Under the pieces are notes generated by a model, which saw only the letters and a list, made by a program, of their open reading frames with translations, was not told where the DNA came from and did not search any database. The translations under genes were made by a program, and so were the position numbers. A DNA stretch of 64,000 nucleotides from Psococerastis gibbosa (Eukaryota > Arthropoda > Insecta > Psocodea > Psocidae). The DNA is taken from the NCBI GenBank assembly GCA_963971405.1, contig OZ020485.1, positions 12,152,001-12,216,000 of the forward strand, read 5' to 3'. Positions 34,236 through 46,535 of the stretch are shown here, piece after piece; position 1 is the stretch's first letter, and each line of letters begins with the position of its first letter.

Positions 34236-34404
34236 TATCTGCGGCCTGCTCGAGGCGATTATAATACCGGGGTTAAATAAATACCAGGATTATAACTGTA
34301 AACAAACAAATTTTGAATAGAACTTTCCATTATAAAATTATCTTGTTTACATTTTTAATACCAGGGGATTAAATAAATACCGGTATTATAATCGCCTCGA
34401 TCAG
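34236..34404. mobile_element. Palindromic MITE P1
   Basis: Inverted arms read CGAGGCGATTATAATACCGG and its complement, about 170 bp overall. Related pieces are near 41200, 56110, 59665-59905 (two copies) and 62890. The copied sequence outside the arms (near 34150-34220 and 34410-34470) is also inverted, which extends the palindrome. Confidence 0.7.
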
Positions 34405-35045
34405 GCTGCAGCTACGTCAATGTCATTCTGCAATGCGAGGTCAATGGATACCCCGTCATTTATATAAAGAAAAACAGTAATGTAAGTTTTTTAAGCCGAA
34501 TCAGTCTAGTTCAGTTCGTTCAAAACATTTTTCTTTTAAAGGTTAAATCGCGTAAAAACATTAAATTAATGTACCCGATTAACCTCTTCTATCGCCACAC
34601 TAAGTAGCGTAATAGGTACTTGTATTGACTTACGACACGTCTCCGACCGCAAAGTGTGTAGAGACTGGCACAAGCACAAGCACGCTACCACCTTGCCACC
34701 GAAACATTTACCATGCCTACTCGATTACGTTTTATGCTGACTGTTTGAATTCATGGTGTATCTGAAGTGTGCAGTATCGAAGTTGACACATGACATGTAT
34801 CGAAATGTAAAGGAGCATTTCTGCTAATTTGTTGGATATTTTTGAAGGCTGTACGAATGATATTTCCGGTGAAAGTAGAATTAGTAAAAAAACGCGCAGT
34901 GGGGATACTTCGATTTAACCTACTCTTAATTATTGGAACAAATTGTTCGTTGTTTTCAATTGCTGGTCCAGTTGTCCCCGTTGCACCATTGAAACATATC
35001 TATTGTCAGCGCTGGTAAATATGTGTACGGTATGCCTAATTACGG
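34405..35045. other. Intron sequence with repeat F
   Basis: 34565-34745 matches repeat F (GACACGTCTCCGACCGCAA motif). The rest is unrecognised. Confidence 0.5.
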
Positions 35046-35698
35046 TTTAGGGAGATTCATCTACCTATTGAGACGGCGACCCATGTTTCTTCACAGCTTT
35101 GCATTTCATGACCATTTCAAAACCACCTTCCGTTCAAAATAATATAAATATAATGTATATATGCATATGTACAGGTATGTACGAATGTATGTATTCATAT
35201 CGATTTTAGAAAACACTTCCGTAAATCCGATTTTGATGAAACTTGATGAAACTTGGCACAAAAGTTGATAATACAAATGTCTTGATCGAGTTCGTTAACC
35301 AGCTAGATCCACTTTTTACTTCAAAGATGGCGGCCGATTAAAGCCTTACATCATTCATATCTCAATTAACATTGGTCGCAAATAAAATCTGACCGAAAGC
35401 CCGCATTATTATCTACGATAATGGTAATCACCACTTTTTTCGACAAATCAACGAAATCAAGATGGCCTCGCCTCCAGTCAAAGTGGAAATACTGTGATAG
35501 TTAAGTAAAAGTTTATAGTCGTCACTGTGGTTCGAAATATGGAACACAAGAGGGTTTGTGTGTTGATATTGTGGTCTGAAAGGAATGAAGTATTTTTTTT
35601 TTTTTTTACTACATAGGTACATAGCTTAGAAAAGCGGAGTTTGAGCTTGCATGGAATCTCCCTACACCTGATCGGCCAGAGCCAAAAGGGATTTTTTT
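35046..35698 (+). repeat. R2 dispersed repeat
   Basis: It runs from GGGAGATTCATCTACC through TTCATTTCATGACC-like and CGATTTTAGAAAACACTTCC motifs, CAAGATGGCGGCCGATT, to CTACACCTGATCGGCCAGAG. Copies are at 45470-46535 (plus) and 52089-53040 (minus). Confidence 0.75.
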
Positions 35699-36324
35699 AT
35701 ATAAGCTAGTAGAACGAAGATATTTGATCAGCAAAGAATTGCCGTCATAAAGCAATCTGTTAACTCTATTACTTCATTGTCTCATATTGAGAATGTGCTG
35801 CGACCCGAAACAATTCTGTCATAGAAATAACTCAAAATATTTCCTTTTATCTTCTGCTCATAATGGTACTTTATTGTCGTCGGATTGGCTTTAGAATGTG
35901 ATAGCCAAGATGGCTGCTTGGGATTTGATAACTAAGGGTGGCTTTATCCATAATAGGCCTAAATAAATTTTTCTAGCTATTCATTTCCAGTAGCATTCAT
36001 TTAATTATGTACAGTCTCATTCTATATCCTTTAATTTAATAAATACATATTTTACATATTTATAATTCATATGATAAAAACTACTTGGTCTTATATTGGA
36101 ACTGGATTAGATAGGATGTCAAGTTATTTATGGCTTAAGACAATATGAAGACTGGGCGTGGATTGCACTCGCCACGGATAAAATCTTCTGCATCGAATCT
36201 ACTTCGATGGCTAGGTAGTAGCGTGCTTATAATTGTGTGAGTCTATACACTCCATGCGATCGGAGACGTGTCGTAACTCAACAAGGGTAAGGCGACTGAG
36301 AGGTAAATCAGATACATTCACTCA
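35699..36324. other. Intron sequence with reverse repeat F
   Basis: 36190-36320 matches repeat F on the minus strand (GATCGGAGACGTGTCGTAAC). The rest is unrecognised. Confidence 0.5.
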
Positions 36325-36339
36325 ATTGTTTGTTTGATA

Positions 36340-36370
<31 letters not shown>

Positions 36371-36660
36371 ACAAATAAATAAATAAATAAATATTGTATT
36401 TATGTTAAATTATACAATACAAGTAATCAACAAGTAATTGACAAGAAAGTATAAAGTAAAATCGTCAAAATATCGTCAAAATCAGATGGTTCTGTCATTG
36501 TCATTGTGCTAGTGCCTCAGTGACAGTGACAGTGTAGAAAGCTTTCTGTAAGAGATGGTTTGTAAGCAATGTAGGGAAGTTAGAAGCATTTCTCGCCGCT
36601 CTCAGTTCAATCGGAATTTGTTGTATTTAAGGACAGCATGAAGAAAAATATTTTTTATTT
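36325..36660 (-). repeat. LINE 3' untranslated end, minus strand
   Basis: An AAAT microsatellite (36340-36390) followed by the sequence that also ends the LINEs at 36993-37592 and 48446-49060: GTGCTAGTGCCTCAGTGACA and CATTTCTCGCCGCTCTCAG. The microsatellite is the element's 3' tail read in complement. Confidence 0.7.
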
Positions 36661-36992
36661 ATTTAATATAATAAGGCTGATCACGTACATACAATTTAAT
36701 TAATGTATTCGGTAAACCTCTTCAATCGCCTCACTAAGTAACCTAATGGGTACTTGTGTCGAGTTACGATACGTCTCCGATCGCAAGGTGTGTTGAGACT
36801 CGCACAAGTACATACACGCTACCACCTTGTCACCGAAGTCGCTAAAGTAAACGAAATTATTTGATGAAATTTAGTAATATTAAGTAAAATAAAAATAATG
36901 TTACCTATCTAATTAACAAAAAATAGGCAATGAAAAATAGGCTACCGTAAACCGGTCTAACTTTGTTAGCAAAGGGCACCAATTTCTGTCAT
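36661..36992. other. Repeat F and AT-rich sequence
   Basis: 36705-36850 is another repeat F copy. The rest is AT-rich with no gene. Confidence 0.5.
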
Positions 36993-37592
36993 AATAAATA
37001 AATAAAAAATAATAGTAAAAAAATAAATATATTATATATTTCTGTTAAATTATACAATCAACAAGTAATTGACAAGAAAGTATAAGAAAGTATAAGAAAG
37101 TAAAATCGTCAAAATATCGTCAAAGTTCAGTAGCTCTGTCATAGTCATTGTGCTAGTGCCTCAGTGACAGCCTGGAAAGCTTTCTCAAAGAGATGGTCTC
37201 TAAGCAATTAAGGGAAGTTAGAAGCATTTCTCGCCACTCTCAGTTCAATCGGGAGTTTTCTAAGGTAGGCCAAACCTTGTAGTATAGGAACCTGTCGCTC
37301 ACACTTGGCTGTGCGTGGCGCTGGCCTTACAAGGTCTCCCCGTTGCCTCATGTTGTAGGTGTGGGTGTCCCCGTTTTGTTTAAATGTTCTCTACACCTCA
37401 GGCTTTAAGATATGTAAAATGCATCTAAATGTGTACAGACTTGGGCCAGTCATGATTTTTAATGATTTGAAGTGAGAGCGACAACCTGTCACGAGGTCCC
37501 AGTTTTAGTATGTAGCGGACTCCCTACTTTTCGAGCCTGAGTACAGCGTCCATGTTCCCTACGGAGGTCCCTCCCCAGGCCAATATGCCGTA
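36993..37592 (-). pseudogene. LINE reverse transcriptase C-terminus, minus strand
   Basis: In complement this carries the same 3' coding end as 48446-49060, including the GGGGAGACCTTGTAAGGCCAG stretch and the GGGAGGGACCTCCGTAGGG stretch, then the shared 3' untranslated end and an A/T-rich tail. The frame is broken. It is a 5'-truncated non-LTR retrotransposon. Confidence 0.7.
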
Positions 37593-39512
37593 TAATATAT
37601 TAATCTTAAAAAAAAAGAATCTTTAAAAAATTTAAATAGCTGTTGGCCTTATTTACTATTTTATTAATTATTTGTTTAATACGAATAGGTATGTTATGTT
37701 TCCTAAAAAGTTCTTTCTCGATATTAAAATAAAACACATGGTTTACTTGATATTATTTTTATCCGCCATTTTGTACTGCAATCTACAAAGTAAACAAAAA
37801 CACAACCACAGGCACCACATACAATTTAATGTTTATTCGACTTATTTACATTTTATTTACTTTTATCGGTCCAAGTGAATGACGTCATATCCAATTTAAA
37901 ATAGTTACCTATAGTTCAATAATAACGGACACCTCTAATACTATTATTTTGACAAAGTCTAATTTATAGTAAAACATCAATCGTAGACCTACAAATGAGA
38001 TGGACCTAGTAAGTAGATTAAATGTTCTTCTACATTTTGATAAGTAGTGCGTACCTAGTTGGCACTAACTTCTAAAAAACTAATTTAACCTTGTATTTCT
38101 CCGCGCCTTAATTTGTAAATTGTATATATGAGTGGGCCGAAGGCCCAAAATTCACCTACATGGAAAATAAAGTCCATTTTCTGTCTTTCTCTTCCGGTTC
38201 CGGTTTTCGAAGCACCAGACACTAGAAAATAAACCGAAAATAAACTTAGTCTACGCGACTTATATAGCTCGTTACAGACAGTGTATTATAAGGATAGTCT
38301 CGGAAAATTGCAATATAAAATACGGTACTGAAGTAGGTATAGATAAAAGTAGACTTATTAACTTAACTGTATAACTCTATAAGTGTATAAACATATCCTC
38401 ATAAAGTTGGATAGTATGATTACAATGGATGTGGCGGGCAAAGTGGTATCATCATTAAAACTTTCTGAAACTTAATGATTATCTCTAAATTCTTTGGCAA
38501 GCACTTAAAAGATGAAAACGTAATTACTTTTAAGGGGGGGGGGCAGGAAAACTTGTGATTCAAATTCAAATCAAGTGTGCTTGGTTGGAGTTATGATTTT
38601 TTAAAGTTGATGCAAAACTTTTCCTTACAGTTTAAAAGCAGCTCAAGTGAATGCTGAGTTTTATTTTATCTTTACAATATTATATTTTGCACATCTCTCG
38701 CTTCTTCTCCCGAGTGAAAGCCTATTTTGTTTTCATTTTTGACTGAGAGGATTTAATTAATTAGCTTTGTCTATTTGCTAATTTCGTTATGGGTATATAC
38801 AGTATATATTGTTATCTTTTAATTAGCCTGACCCAAATCCTGTTAATTAAAACCTTTATACCTCAAGTTGATTAGATATTTCATTCAAAATCATAACAAT
38901 GCAGTGCAATACTGTACTATTTGAAAGAGGCCTATAGCCTAGAGTTCTACTCTGCTGGGAGAAATGGGAAAGAATAAACCCAAAATAGTAGAATTTACGC
39001 ACTTTGAAAGCAGTTAGGCTATGTGTATATTTTACATGTGAAGGATATTACAGCCAACAAAAATTTTGAAAAATAGGCCTGAAATATTTTGTTGGCAAAA
39101 AATTTTGACTTTGCAAACGATAGCTTTATTATCAAAACTGGAAACAGGCGGACCAGGGTCTCCCCCGGGGAATTTAAAAAAAGTACATATCTGAAAAATT
39201 GGCTTTTTTCTAAATTTAGGGGGGGTCCAGACCAAGCTGACCTCCTCCCCCCTCTTGGCTACGCCACTGGGTGCACGTCAGGTCAATAACTGGCGAAGGA
39301 TAGCGCCGGCTGACGCGATGTGACAGAGCCGGCCAAGGCCCATCACGGGCCGTAGCGCCAAGGGGTAGTACTAGTAGTATGAAATAAATCTACTTATGCA
39401 TTAAAATGGGTTTACAAATTTGTCAAGTAGCCGATTCTACATTTTTTTAATTTTTTAAAAATAAGATTATTCGCCTGCAAACAATTCAATGTATCTGAAT
39501 AACCTCTTCAGT
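37593..39512. other. Intron sequence, nothing coding
   Basis: A stretch near 38135-38190 (GAGTGGGCCGAAGGCCC then ACATGGAAAATAAAG) resembles 61230-61275 and may be a LINE 3' end. 39000-39260 shares wording with repeat K. 39470-39501 begins a repeat F copy split by retroposon E. No gene is visible. Confidence 0.45.
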
Positions 39513-39812
39513 AGTGTGCACAGCGTTGGCAGGGGAACATAGTGGGACATGATAACGGCTGAGACCAGTCAGTCTACGCGAGTGTCGAGTCCTGGTCACC
39601 TCCGATTTAATCGTTTGACTTTACCATATTCCCCAAGTCGTTCGGAATCCACTATAATCAGGAGGTCCACCCAGTCAGTCAACTCCCCTTTCCTCCGAGG
39701 TGAAGGAGTCTGCCCTTAGGGTGCCTCAAGTTAACAAACAGACTCACTCCCCCCGCGAGGCTGACAGGGCTGCTTAAAGCAGACATGCTGAAAGCAGGCG
39801 TTGGAAACAACC
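39513..39812 (+). mobile_element. Retroposon E with 11-bp target duplication
   Basis: A 300-bp insertion that splits repeat F. ACCTCTTCAGT stands on both sides (39502-39512 and 39813-39823). It begins AGTGTGCACAGCGTTGGC and ends GCAGGCGTTGGAAACAA. The second copy is at 17423-17735. It has no coding capacity, and its length and target duplication fit a SINE. I cannot match the head to a known tRNA, 5S or 7SL. Confidence 0.8.
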
Positions 39813-39823
39813 ACCTCTTCAGT

Positions 39824-40009
39824 CGCCTCTGTAGGTAATACCTGTGTTGAATTACGACAGGTCATCGATCGCATGATTTATGTGTAGGGACTCGCAAGTA
39901 CTAAAAAGCTACCACTGTGCCATCGTAATTTAGGTATAAGTCTCCCAAATGGTATAAAAAGTCGAAAATTTTTCAGTCTAACAATATAAATATCAGACTC
40001 AGGACAAGA
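39824..40009. other. End of repeat F, then LINE border
   Basis: Repeat F continues to about 39935. Nothing else is recognised. Confidence 0.5.
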
Positions 40010-40456
40010 ATGCTTAAGTCTCTTGTGTGGAGCATTCTACTATACGGATGTGAAACATGGTGCATAAGCAAAAACCTTGTCAAGAAAATAGAAGCATTCG
40101 AAATGTGGTGTTATCGCCGCATTTTGAGAATACCTTGGCAAGACCATGTAACTAATGAGGAAGTCCTAACCCAAATCAATGAAAAAAAGACCCTTATTGC
40201 ATCCATATCCGCTAGGAGGGCACGCTGGCTCGGACACCTGCTTCGGCATGATAACATAGTCAGCTGCGTCATTGAGGGGACCATGGAAGGCGTAAATCGA
40301 CGGGGACGGCCACGAGACGAATATCTCCAACAAGTTAAACATGATTTGGGGATAACGTTCTATGTGGAGCTGAAGAGGGCATGTCAAAATCGCGGAGATC
40401 GGAGACATCGCTGCAATACGTTGTTGCCAACCAGCCATCATCCGGCTGTAACTTGA
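40010..40456 (+). pseudogene. RTE-like LINE, C-terminal end of reverse transcriptase ORF
   Basis: An open frame of 148 residues contains ILLYGCETWCISKNLVKKIE, AFEMWCYRRILRIPWQDHVTNEEVL, a RARWLGHLLRHD stretch and a RRGRPR tail. This is the well-known end of endonuclease-reverse transcriptase polyproteins of RTE-like LINEs, after the polymerase domain. The catalytic polymerase and endonuclease domains are absent upstream, as expected of a 5'-truncated insertion. The ORF ends normally. It lies in an intron, opposite in strand to the gene. Confidence 0.88.
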
Positions 40457-42189
40457 AGAGAGAGAGATGGCAAATAATACCATAACAAGTGTTCAATATA
40501 GACGATTCTCTGCCAGTCCTCAATGGGTTATCGTGTCACGCACACAACAAGACACTGTATAGAAAAACCTAAATAAAGGTGGAAAATCTGGGCTGTTGTG
40601 AAATATGGGTGAAATCAACCCAAAGAAACCGGTCTGTGTGATGGGCAGTGTTAAGATATATAGGGTCAGCCAAGTTTGGGAAATTCAATTTTCCGCACTA
40701 ATGGAGTAAGGATTCCGTGAAAATGACATAAGCCCCTACGGAATTGCTTGTGCTGAAGAAGGGGCTGAGATGGCTTGAAAAGTGAATAAAGAGACGATGA
40801 CTTCGCGCAACTTGCGAACTCTTTTCAGGCGAATGATGCAATTTGAAACTTGTGAAGCTGAGCTTATAAAATAAAAAACTTACAGAGATGTAAACTCATG
40901 TCGATAACAGTTGTATCGACGGATCTTCTACTTGCTTTTCAAGCTAGAATTCATGACCCCGTGAGACTTTTATATGATCGGCCGATCCGTTCCAGTGGGA
41001 CAATCGAAATTAATTGGGTTTAGATGCTCTTCTGAGGGAATAATTGTTTGCGATTAAAATCATTTTAGAGGCAATGGGTGACTTGATAATTTTTTAAACC
41101 CGATTCAGTATTGCCAACATCACAATTTAAAAAATTCTGAAATTTGCTTGTCTTTTATTTTAAACAATTGAATAAACACCATCACGTGACATGGTATTAT
41201 ATTAACCCCGGTATTATAATCGACATGATCAGGCTGCAGTAGAACAGAAAGTCCTATTCCGTTATCTATTTATTTATATTTATTTGAAGTCATTATTTAT
41301 AGACTACAACATGATTTCCATGGAATTTTGCGATATATGTTTTGCTAGATCGATGGAAAGAGATGGATTGCTGGAAGCAGCTGAGTTCAATATTTAAGCA
41401 ACTCCGACTGGTTGAGGAAGCCACCTTAGGGATGGGATGTCAGTTGGAGACGGCCAATTTATTTCTCGCTATCCCTCGGCGGGGTTTTTGCTTATGTGTA
41501 TCATTTGCAGAGGCTGACTTGTTAAGGGTCCGCCAAGGAGATATTTCACTTTTCTTTTTTTCTATTTGTAACATAGAGTCTAGGGAAAATGTTCGCCCAG
41601 AATAAAGCTCATCAGGCACGTAGCCAGGGAGGGGGCTTTGGGGGCTGAAGCCCCCCTCCCCCCGAAATGTAAAAAAAAGAAAAAAATAATTTTTTAGTTT
41701 ATTTATATTTGTTCTCGCTCAATCCAGTTGTAGTTATACAGTAGATTCGATAGTGCAAGATATTTCCGCAGATTACGGAAGAGTAAATGAGTGAAATGAG
41801 TTTTTTTTATATATTGTATTATTTAGGAGCTGATTTATCAATAAAAGTAATTTTTACATTCAATAGTCTGTGTTTCGAAGAGATCCCACTTTTTTTATCC
41901 TTGCATTGTTCAGTTTGATGTTTCACCAGTAATTTTTTTCTCCCTCTAAAAAAACTCTTAAGCTGTGTGTTTTTGCATGTAAATTCTTAAAAATTTCCGG
42001 AAAGGGGGGGGGGGTGGACCCGCCTTTTTACTGGGGGGTATTCCATACCCCTCTCGACCCCCTGGTAGTTAGCCCCCCCCCCCCCCGAAATAAAATCCTG
42101 GCTGCGTGCTTGAGGCTCATGGACTGTAATGATGTAGCCTATACTGTTCACCCAATGATTGAATATTTATTGAATATTGAATATCGAAT
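40457..42189. other. Intron sequence, nothing coding
   Basis: It contains a P1 fragment near 41200-41240, and near 41610-42115 a G/C-run repeat shared with 27563-27718. No gene is visible. Confidence 0.45.
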
Positions 42190-42305
42190 TCAATAGCAAT
42201 AGTGCTTGTACTTGTGCGAGTCTTTACATGTCATGCGATCGGAGACGTTTCGTAACTCAACACGGTTACTAACAGAGGCAACAGAAGAGGTAAATCGGAT
42301 ACATT
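42190..42305 (-). repeat. Dispersed repeat F, minus strand
   Basis: It carries the GCGATCGGAGACGTTTCGTAAC and AGAGGTAAATCGGATACATT motifs. Confidence 0.6.
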
Positions 42306-43647
42306 AAATTATTTGTATGCAATGAACCTTTTTTAAAGAAATTTTTTTATATAGGTCTAGATACTCTGAGCCTGATTTCTCCTGAGAATAGTACGGAGGC
42401 ACGTATTTCACCGAAATTCTTGCTAATATCCAGCTCCACGGTGCCAACTTCCCAAAATCTTCGTCAAAACAGCCTCTTCCATGTACCGGTGCAAATCCAC
42501 ACAGCGTAGACTGCCTCGCCTGTGCAATACTATAACCATAACCATTGAATGTATTTGTATATATATATAGAATGGCCACTACTGTCAAATATTGCAAATT
42601 GGTTTTTCTGGTGAAATACCTATAAACTAAAAAAGGTAGCTACAGGCAGGTACGTGCGGGCATATATCGTATCGTATAGGTAACAAGCATATAATATAAT
42701 AGTAACGGAGGAAAAAAAAACACACAGTAATGTACATATTATATACTGTATATCGTGAAATATTCAAGTATAAACGAGCCACGTGGACTGCTTTCTAAAT
42801 GTTGTTCCTGACCCTGTTCTGAAATAAGGATAATTAAGTGTACAATGTGTAATATGTTTCAAAATTAATAAATACATATCATATTTAAACGCATACAATA
42901 GCTGCCCATTTCTCTGATTTAGTCTACTTACAAATTTGTAGAACATATCGTTGTCTCTACTTTATGACATGATTTACTGCTTTCCTATTTACACGTTAGT
43001 ATAAGGAAAGCTTTGTATTGTGATGGTGGAAATTTTCGATTTCACGATGTCAACCCACTTTGACTAAAGGGATAAATGGACAAGCTGTGACATGCTTTAG
43101 CCATTGACATTTGTATCCGACGATAGCTTGACTTAACCAAGTTCGCGAACAGTACTGCTATTCGTACTGTAGCTTCTGCATAAGTGCTTGTACTAGTTGA
43201 CCTAGTTTCCCGGGTTATACATACCCATTAGTAAATCCATTGCTAATTATCTCCGTATGTATATATTGCCTAATCCTTATTATTATGGACAGGCTAACCT
43301 AATGCCCTAATGGCCAGAATGTACGATCATATAGGCATAGGCGTAGCTAGGATTGGATCCAAACGCAGATGCAAAAGTTCAATTAAATCAATTAGGTTTC
43401 GTAGGCTTATTTGAATTTTTTTTGAATGTACACATTATAATCTGATTTATTATAATCGAGTTTAAATTCCCCGCAGTTCTTTGTATTGTGTAAATTCATT
43501 AGAGAAAAATCAATTCTGTCTGCGTCAACTCGTCAAACCTTTAGGGGGGGGGGGGTGTCCTCTCTGGGTACGCCCATGATCGTAGGTATTCTCTACTTCG
43601 GTTTAATTACCGCGCTCAAGTTCTAGAGCTACGAATATTGTCAGGGC
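42306..43647. other. Intron sequence, nothing coding
   Basis: 42990-43070 is a short R1 end (TAGTATAAGGAAAGCTTTGT). A G run is near 43543. No gene is visible. Confidence 0.45.
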
Positions 43648-43790
43648 ATGTAGAGTAGTGGTACAGACTCCGACTTTCACCCGAATTAAAGGTTGTTGGT
43701 TCGAGTCCCACACTTGCTTCATTTTCTGGCCATGCTTCGGAGGGCATGTAAAGCAGGCGGTCCCGGGCCTTCCTAGTTGAGAGAAATTCA
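43648..43790 (+). mobile_element. tRNA-like SINE S1
   Basis: An A-box-like GTAGAGTAGTGGTACAGAC and the B box GGTTCGAGTCC, then GGCCATGCTTCGGAGGGCAT and GGCGGTCCCGGGCC. The 3' part is altered. Confidence 0.8.
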
Positions 43791-43876
43791 TTCGGAAACA
43801 ATACCAATAATGAAAACCGATGGCGTCGTTGGCAGGGTAAGGTTCAATGGGCCAGTACGTCCATGAAAAGCCCTCC

Positions 43877-44003
<127 letters not shown>

Positions 44004-44177
44004 AAAAATAAATAACAATATTTACGCGTACTTTATTTTATAACATTGATTTCATTCTAAAAATATATATGATTTTGTAGAAGGCAAGGGAGGAGGGGGA
44101 GAGGAAGTATAGAAGCAGATCCGGAACACAAACAACCGCTACTATTGTAATAATTTACAATTGTACCAATGTATATG

Positions 44178-44372
44178 TCAGGACATGTAGAGTAGTGGTA
44201 CAAGCTCAGACTTTCACCCGAAAGGTTGTTGGTTCGAGTGCCACACTTGCTACAATTTCTGGCCATGCTTCGGAGGGCATTTAAAGCAGGCGGTCCCGGG
44301 CCTTCCTAGTTGAGTGTAAGAGAGGGCTTTATAGCCCTAACCCCGCTAGGTTCCCTTAGTAATAGAACAAAA
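44178..44372 (+). mobile_element. tRNA-like SINE S1, full length
   Basis: An A-box-like start, the B box GGTTCGAGTGCC, the body GGAGGGCATTTAAAGCAGGC, the tail GAGTGTAAGAGAGGGC then CCGCTAGG, and an A-rich end. Confidence 0.8.
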
Positions 44373-45469
44373 AAAATCAATATTTTTATTTTTATTTTAA
44401 ACGAGTATGTCATGCATGCAATGTAATGCATAGAATATTGTTTATTCAATGTACAAATAACTTTAATAACATTCAAACTGTTGAGTTTTAAGATTAAGAA
44501 AAGTTTTATAACTATAATTGGTTGGGCGCAAAATTCGGGTTTGTTATAATGGACGCGTGTGTGGCGCATGCCTAGTAATACCGAAGGAATTTCTCTGTCT
44601 GGTGTTAAGCACTTGTCGTTAGTTATAAGTATATATAATAAGTTATAACTTCACACATCCTATGGCAGAATTAAAGCTCAATATTCTTTATTTGATTACT
44701 TAGTGTTATTCTATGTAGTGTAAACCTACTTCATTTTGTATGGGTCATGACCCCGTAACCTTTCTGGAACCGCTCTTGTATTGTAGTCATTCATATAAGC
44801 AGCACGAAACCGCATAAACACCGTAAATGTGTGAACAGGCCAGTATGCATCGGTATAAAGACTAGGTAAAGTTTCTTATTCCACGTCCAATTCAAATGGT
44901 GAATGGTGAATGAGAAAACGGTAAACTGGGCCGAGTTGTGACAAGGGAAATAGGCCTAGCCGTCTTCGAAATACAACTCCCCTTCTTTGAGAAACCGTAG
45001 CCCGGCTTCATCCGCCCCCTTACCAGAGTTTCCCCTAGCTGCCACTTACCCCTAATGACATACAACTTCATTTACAAGGTAGCCAATTAAAAACAAGTAC
45101 CTACGGTAGTATACACACGTGTATGTTGTAAGTTAGTAGACGGGTCAACCATTTACTATGTTACAAATGGCTCCCTGTGGTATTGTTATATACGTATAAG
45201 TTAGGTACATTACAAGGTTGCAGCTGTTTGTGTCTATGTTCACAGACTTATTAATGGAATTAGAATTGTAATTATGGGCGATGGAAAGCTATACAGTCTG
45301 AACTAGTTCAAGATAGTGTTCACCAAATACATAAGTGTTATCAATTTTTGTTTCTTGGGTTACAAGACATGTTATATAGGTAAATGCAATTTGTATACGT
45401 AACCCAATTAAGTTGACTTAAATTGAAGAGGCAGCCTATTCGAAATTAGAGAATGAAGAAAATTCTGGA
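44373..45469. other. Intron sequence, nothing recognised
   Basis: No gene or assigned repeat. Confidence 0.5.
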
Positions 45470-46535
45470 CTATGGAGATGGCGACTTTCGGAAAATTTCT
45501 TCACAACTTTTCATTTCATGACCCCCTGAGCCTAAAACCACCAACCACTCAAAATGATATATCTTATGGTACTGTATATCAATACACTGTAAATATATAC
45601 AATATATAGTATAAGTATATCGATTTTAGGAAACACTCCGTAAATATTATCTGATTTTAATGAAACTTGGCACAAAAATTGATTATACAAATGTCTTGAT
45701 CGAGTTCGTTAACCAGCTAAATCAACTATTTAGTTTCAAGATGGCGGCCGATTGAAACCTTATATAATTCATATCTCAGTTAATATTGGTCGCAGAGGAA
45801 TGAATCTGACTGAAAGCCCGTATTATTATCTACGATAATAGTTATCAACACTTTTTACGATAAATCAACGAATTTAAGATGACGTCCAGACAAAGTAAAA
45901 ATAATTTAATCAGAAAAAGTTTATAGTCGTCATTGTTTGGAACACAAGAGTGTTTTGTGTGTTGATGTTGTGGCAGGGACGGATCCTTGGGGGGTGGGGG
46001 CGGTCGAGAGAAATAGCTTTATACTAGATAGAATGGACTTTTGAAGGAAATAAAGAAAAATTATTACTCAAGTAAGGGAAATGCGATATTTTTCGGGCCA
46101 CCGCCCCCCCCCCCCCCGAAAACTTTTTCTGAAACCGTCCCTGTGTTGTGGTCGGGAAAATAATGAAGTATTTTTAAATTTTTTATTACATACATTGCGT
46201 AGGTAGACTAGAGTAGAAGAAAAGCTTTTTTTACATTGTAGTATTATATGGTATATATATCACTGACATTAAATTAACTTTGGTTGAAGAGATAACCTCC
46301 TCGTTATAACCGAAATTAGAGGATATGGAAAAAACTGGGCTTGGCGGGATTCGAACCCACGATCTACGCCTGTCGGGGCTTGTGGTCCAGTGGTTAAGAC
46401 GACGCCCCCAAGACGTAGATCGTGGGTTCGAATCCCGCCAAGCCCAGTTTTTTCCATATCCTCTAATTTTGGTTAGAAGAAAAGCAGGGTCTGCGGAATC
46501 TCCCTACACCTGATCAGCCAGAGCCGAAAGGGATT
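45470..46535 (+). repeat. R2 dispersed repeat, split by a SINE
   Basis: It has the same landmarks as 35046-35698 (GATGGCGACTTTCGG, TTCATTTCATGACCCCC, CAAGATGGCGGCCGATTG) and ends at CTACACCTGATCAGCCAGAG. Sequence 46226-46474 is an insertion within it. Confidence 0.75.
46226..46474 (-). mobile_element. Palindromic tRNA-derived SINE with 11-bp target duplication
   Basis: 249 bp flanked by AGAAGAAAAGC at 46215-46225 and 46475-46485. Arms of ~60 bp (from ACCGAAATTAGAGGATATGG inward to GATCTACG) are near-perfect inverted partners. Each arm ends in the 3' half of a tRNA, with T-loop motif GGGTTCGAATCCC. A whole tRNA-like sequence sits at the centre and right (about 46376-46447, plus strand) with GTGGTCCAGTGGTTAAGAC (A box) and GTGGGTTCGAATCCC (B box). 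A poly-T start at 46226 is the A-tail in complement. It is probably a chimeric or fold-back tRNA SINE. Confidence 0.8.

Noticed and set aside
34150..34484. Short frames reading like an Ig B-strand (VILQCEVNGYP-type) on both strands near 34157-34222 and 34413-34484, and near 25400-25460
   Set aside because: The wording belongs to a small repeated unit around a palindromic MITE. It occurs in both orientations and in permuted order, with stops and no splice signals. The Ig likeness is probably accidental.
46376..46447. A functional tRNA gene
   Set aside because: The tRNA-like sequence has A and B boxes, but the anticodon stem and loop do not fold cleanly. It lies inside a palindromic insertion with a target duplication, so it is SINE-derived.
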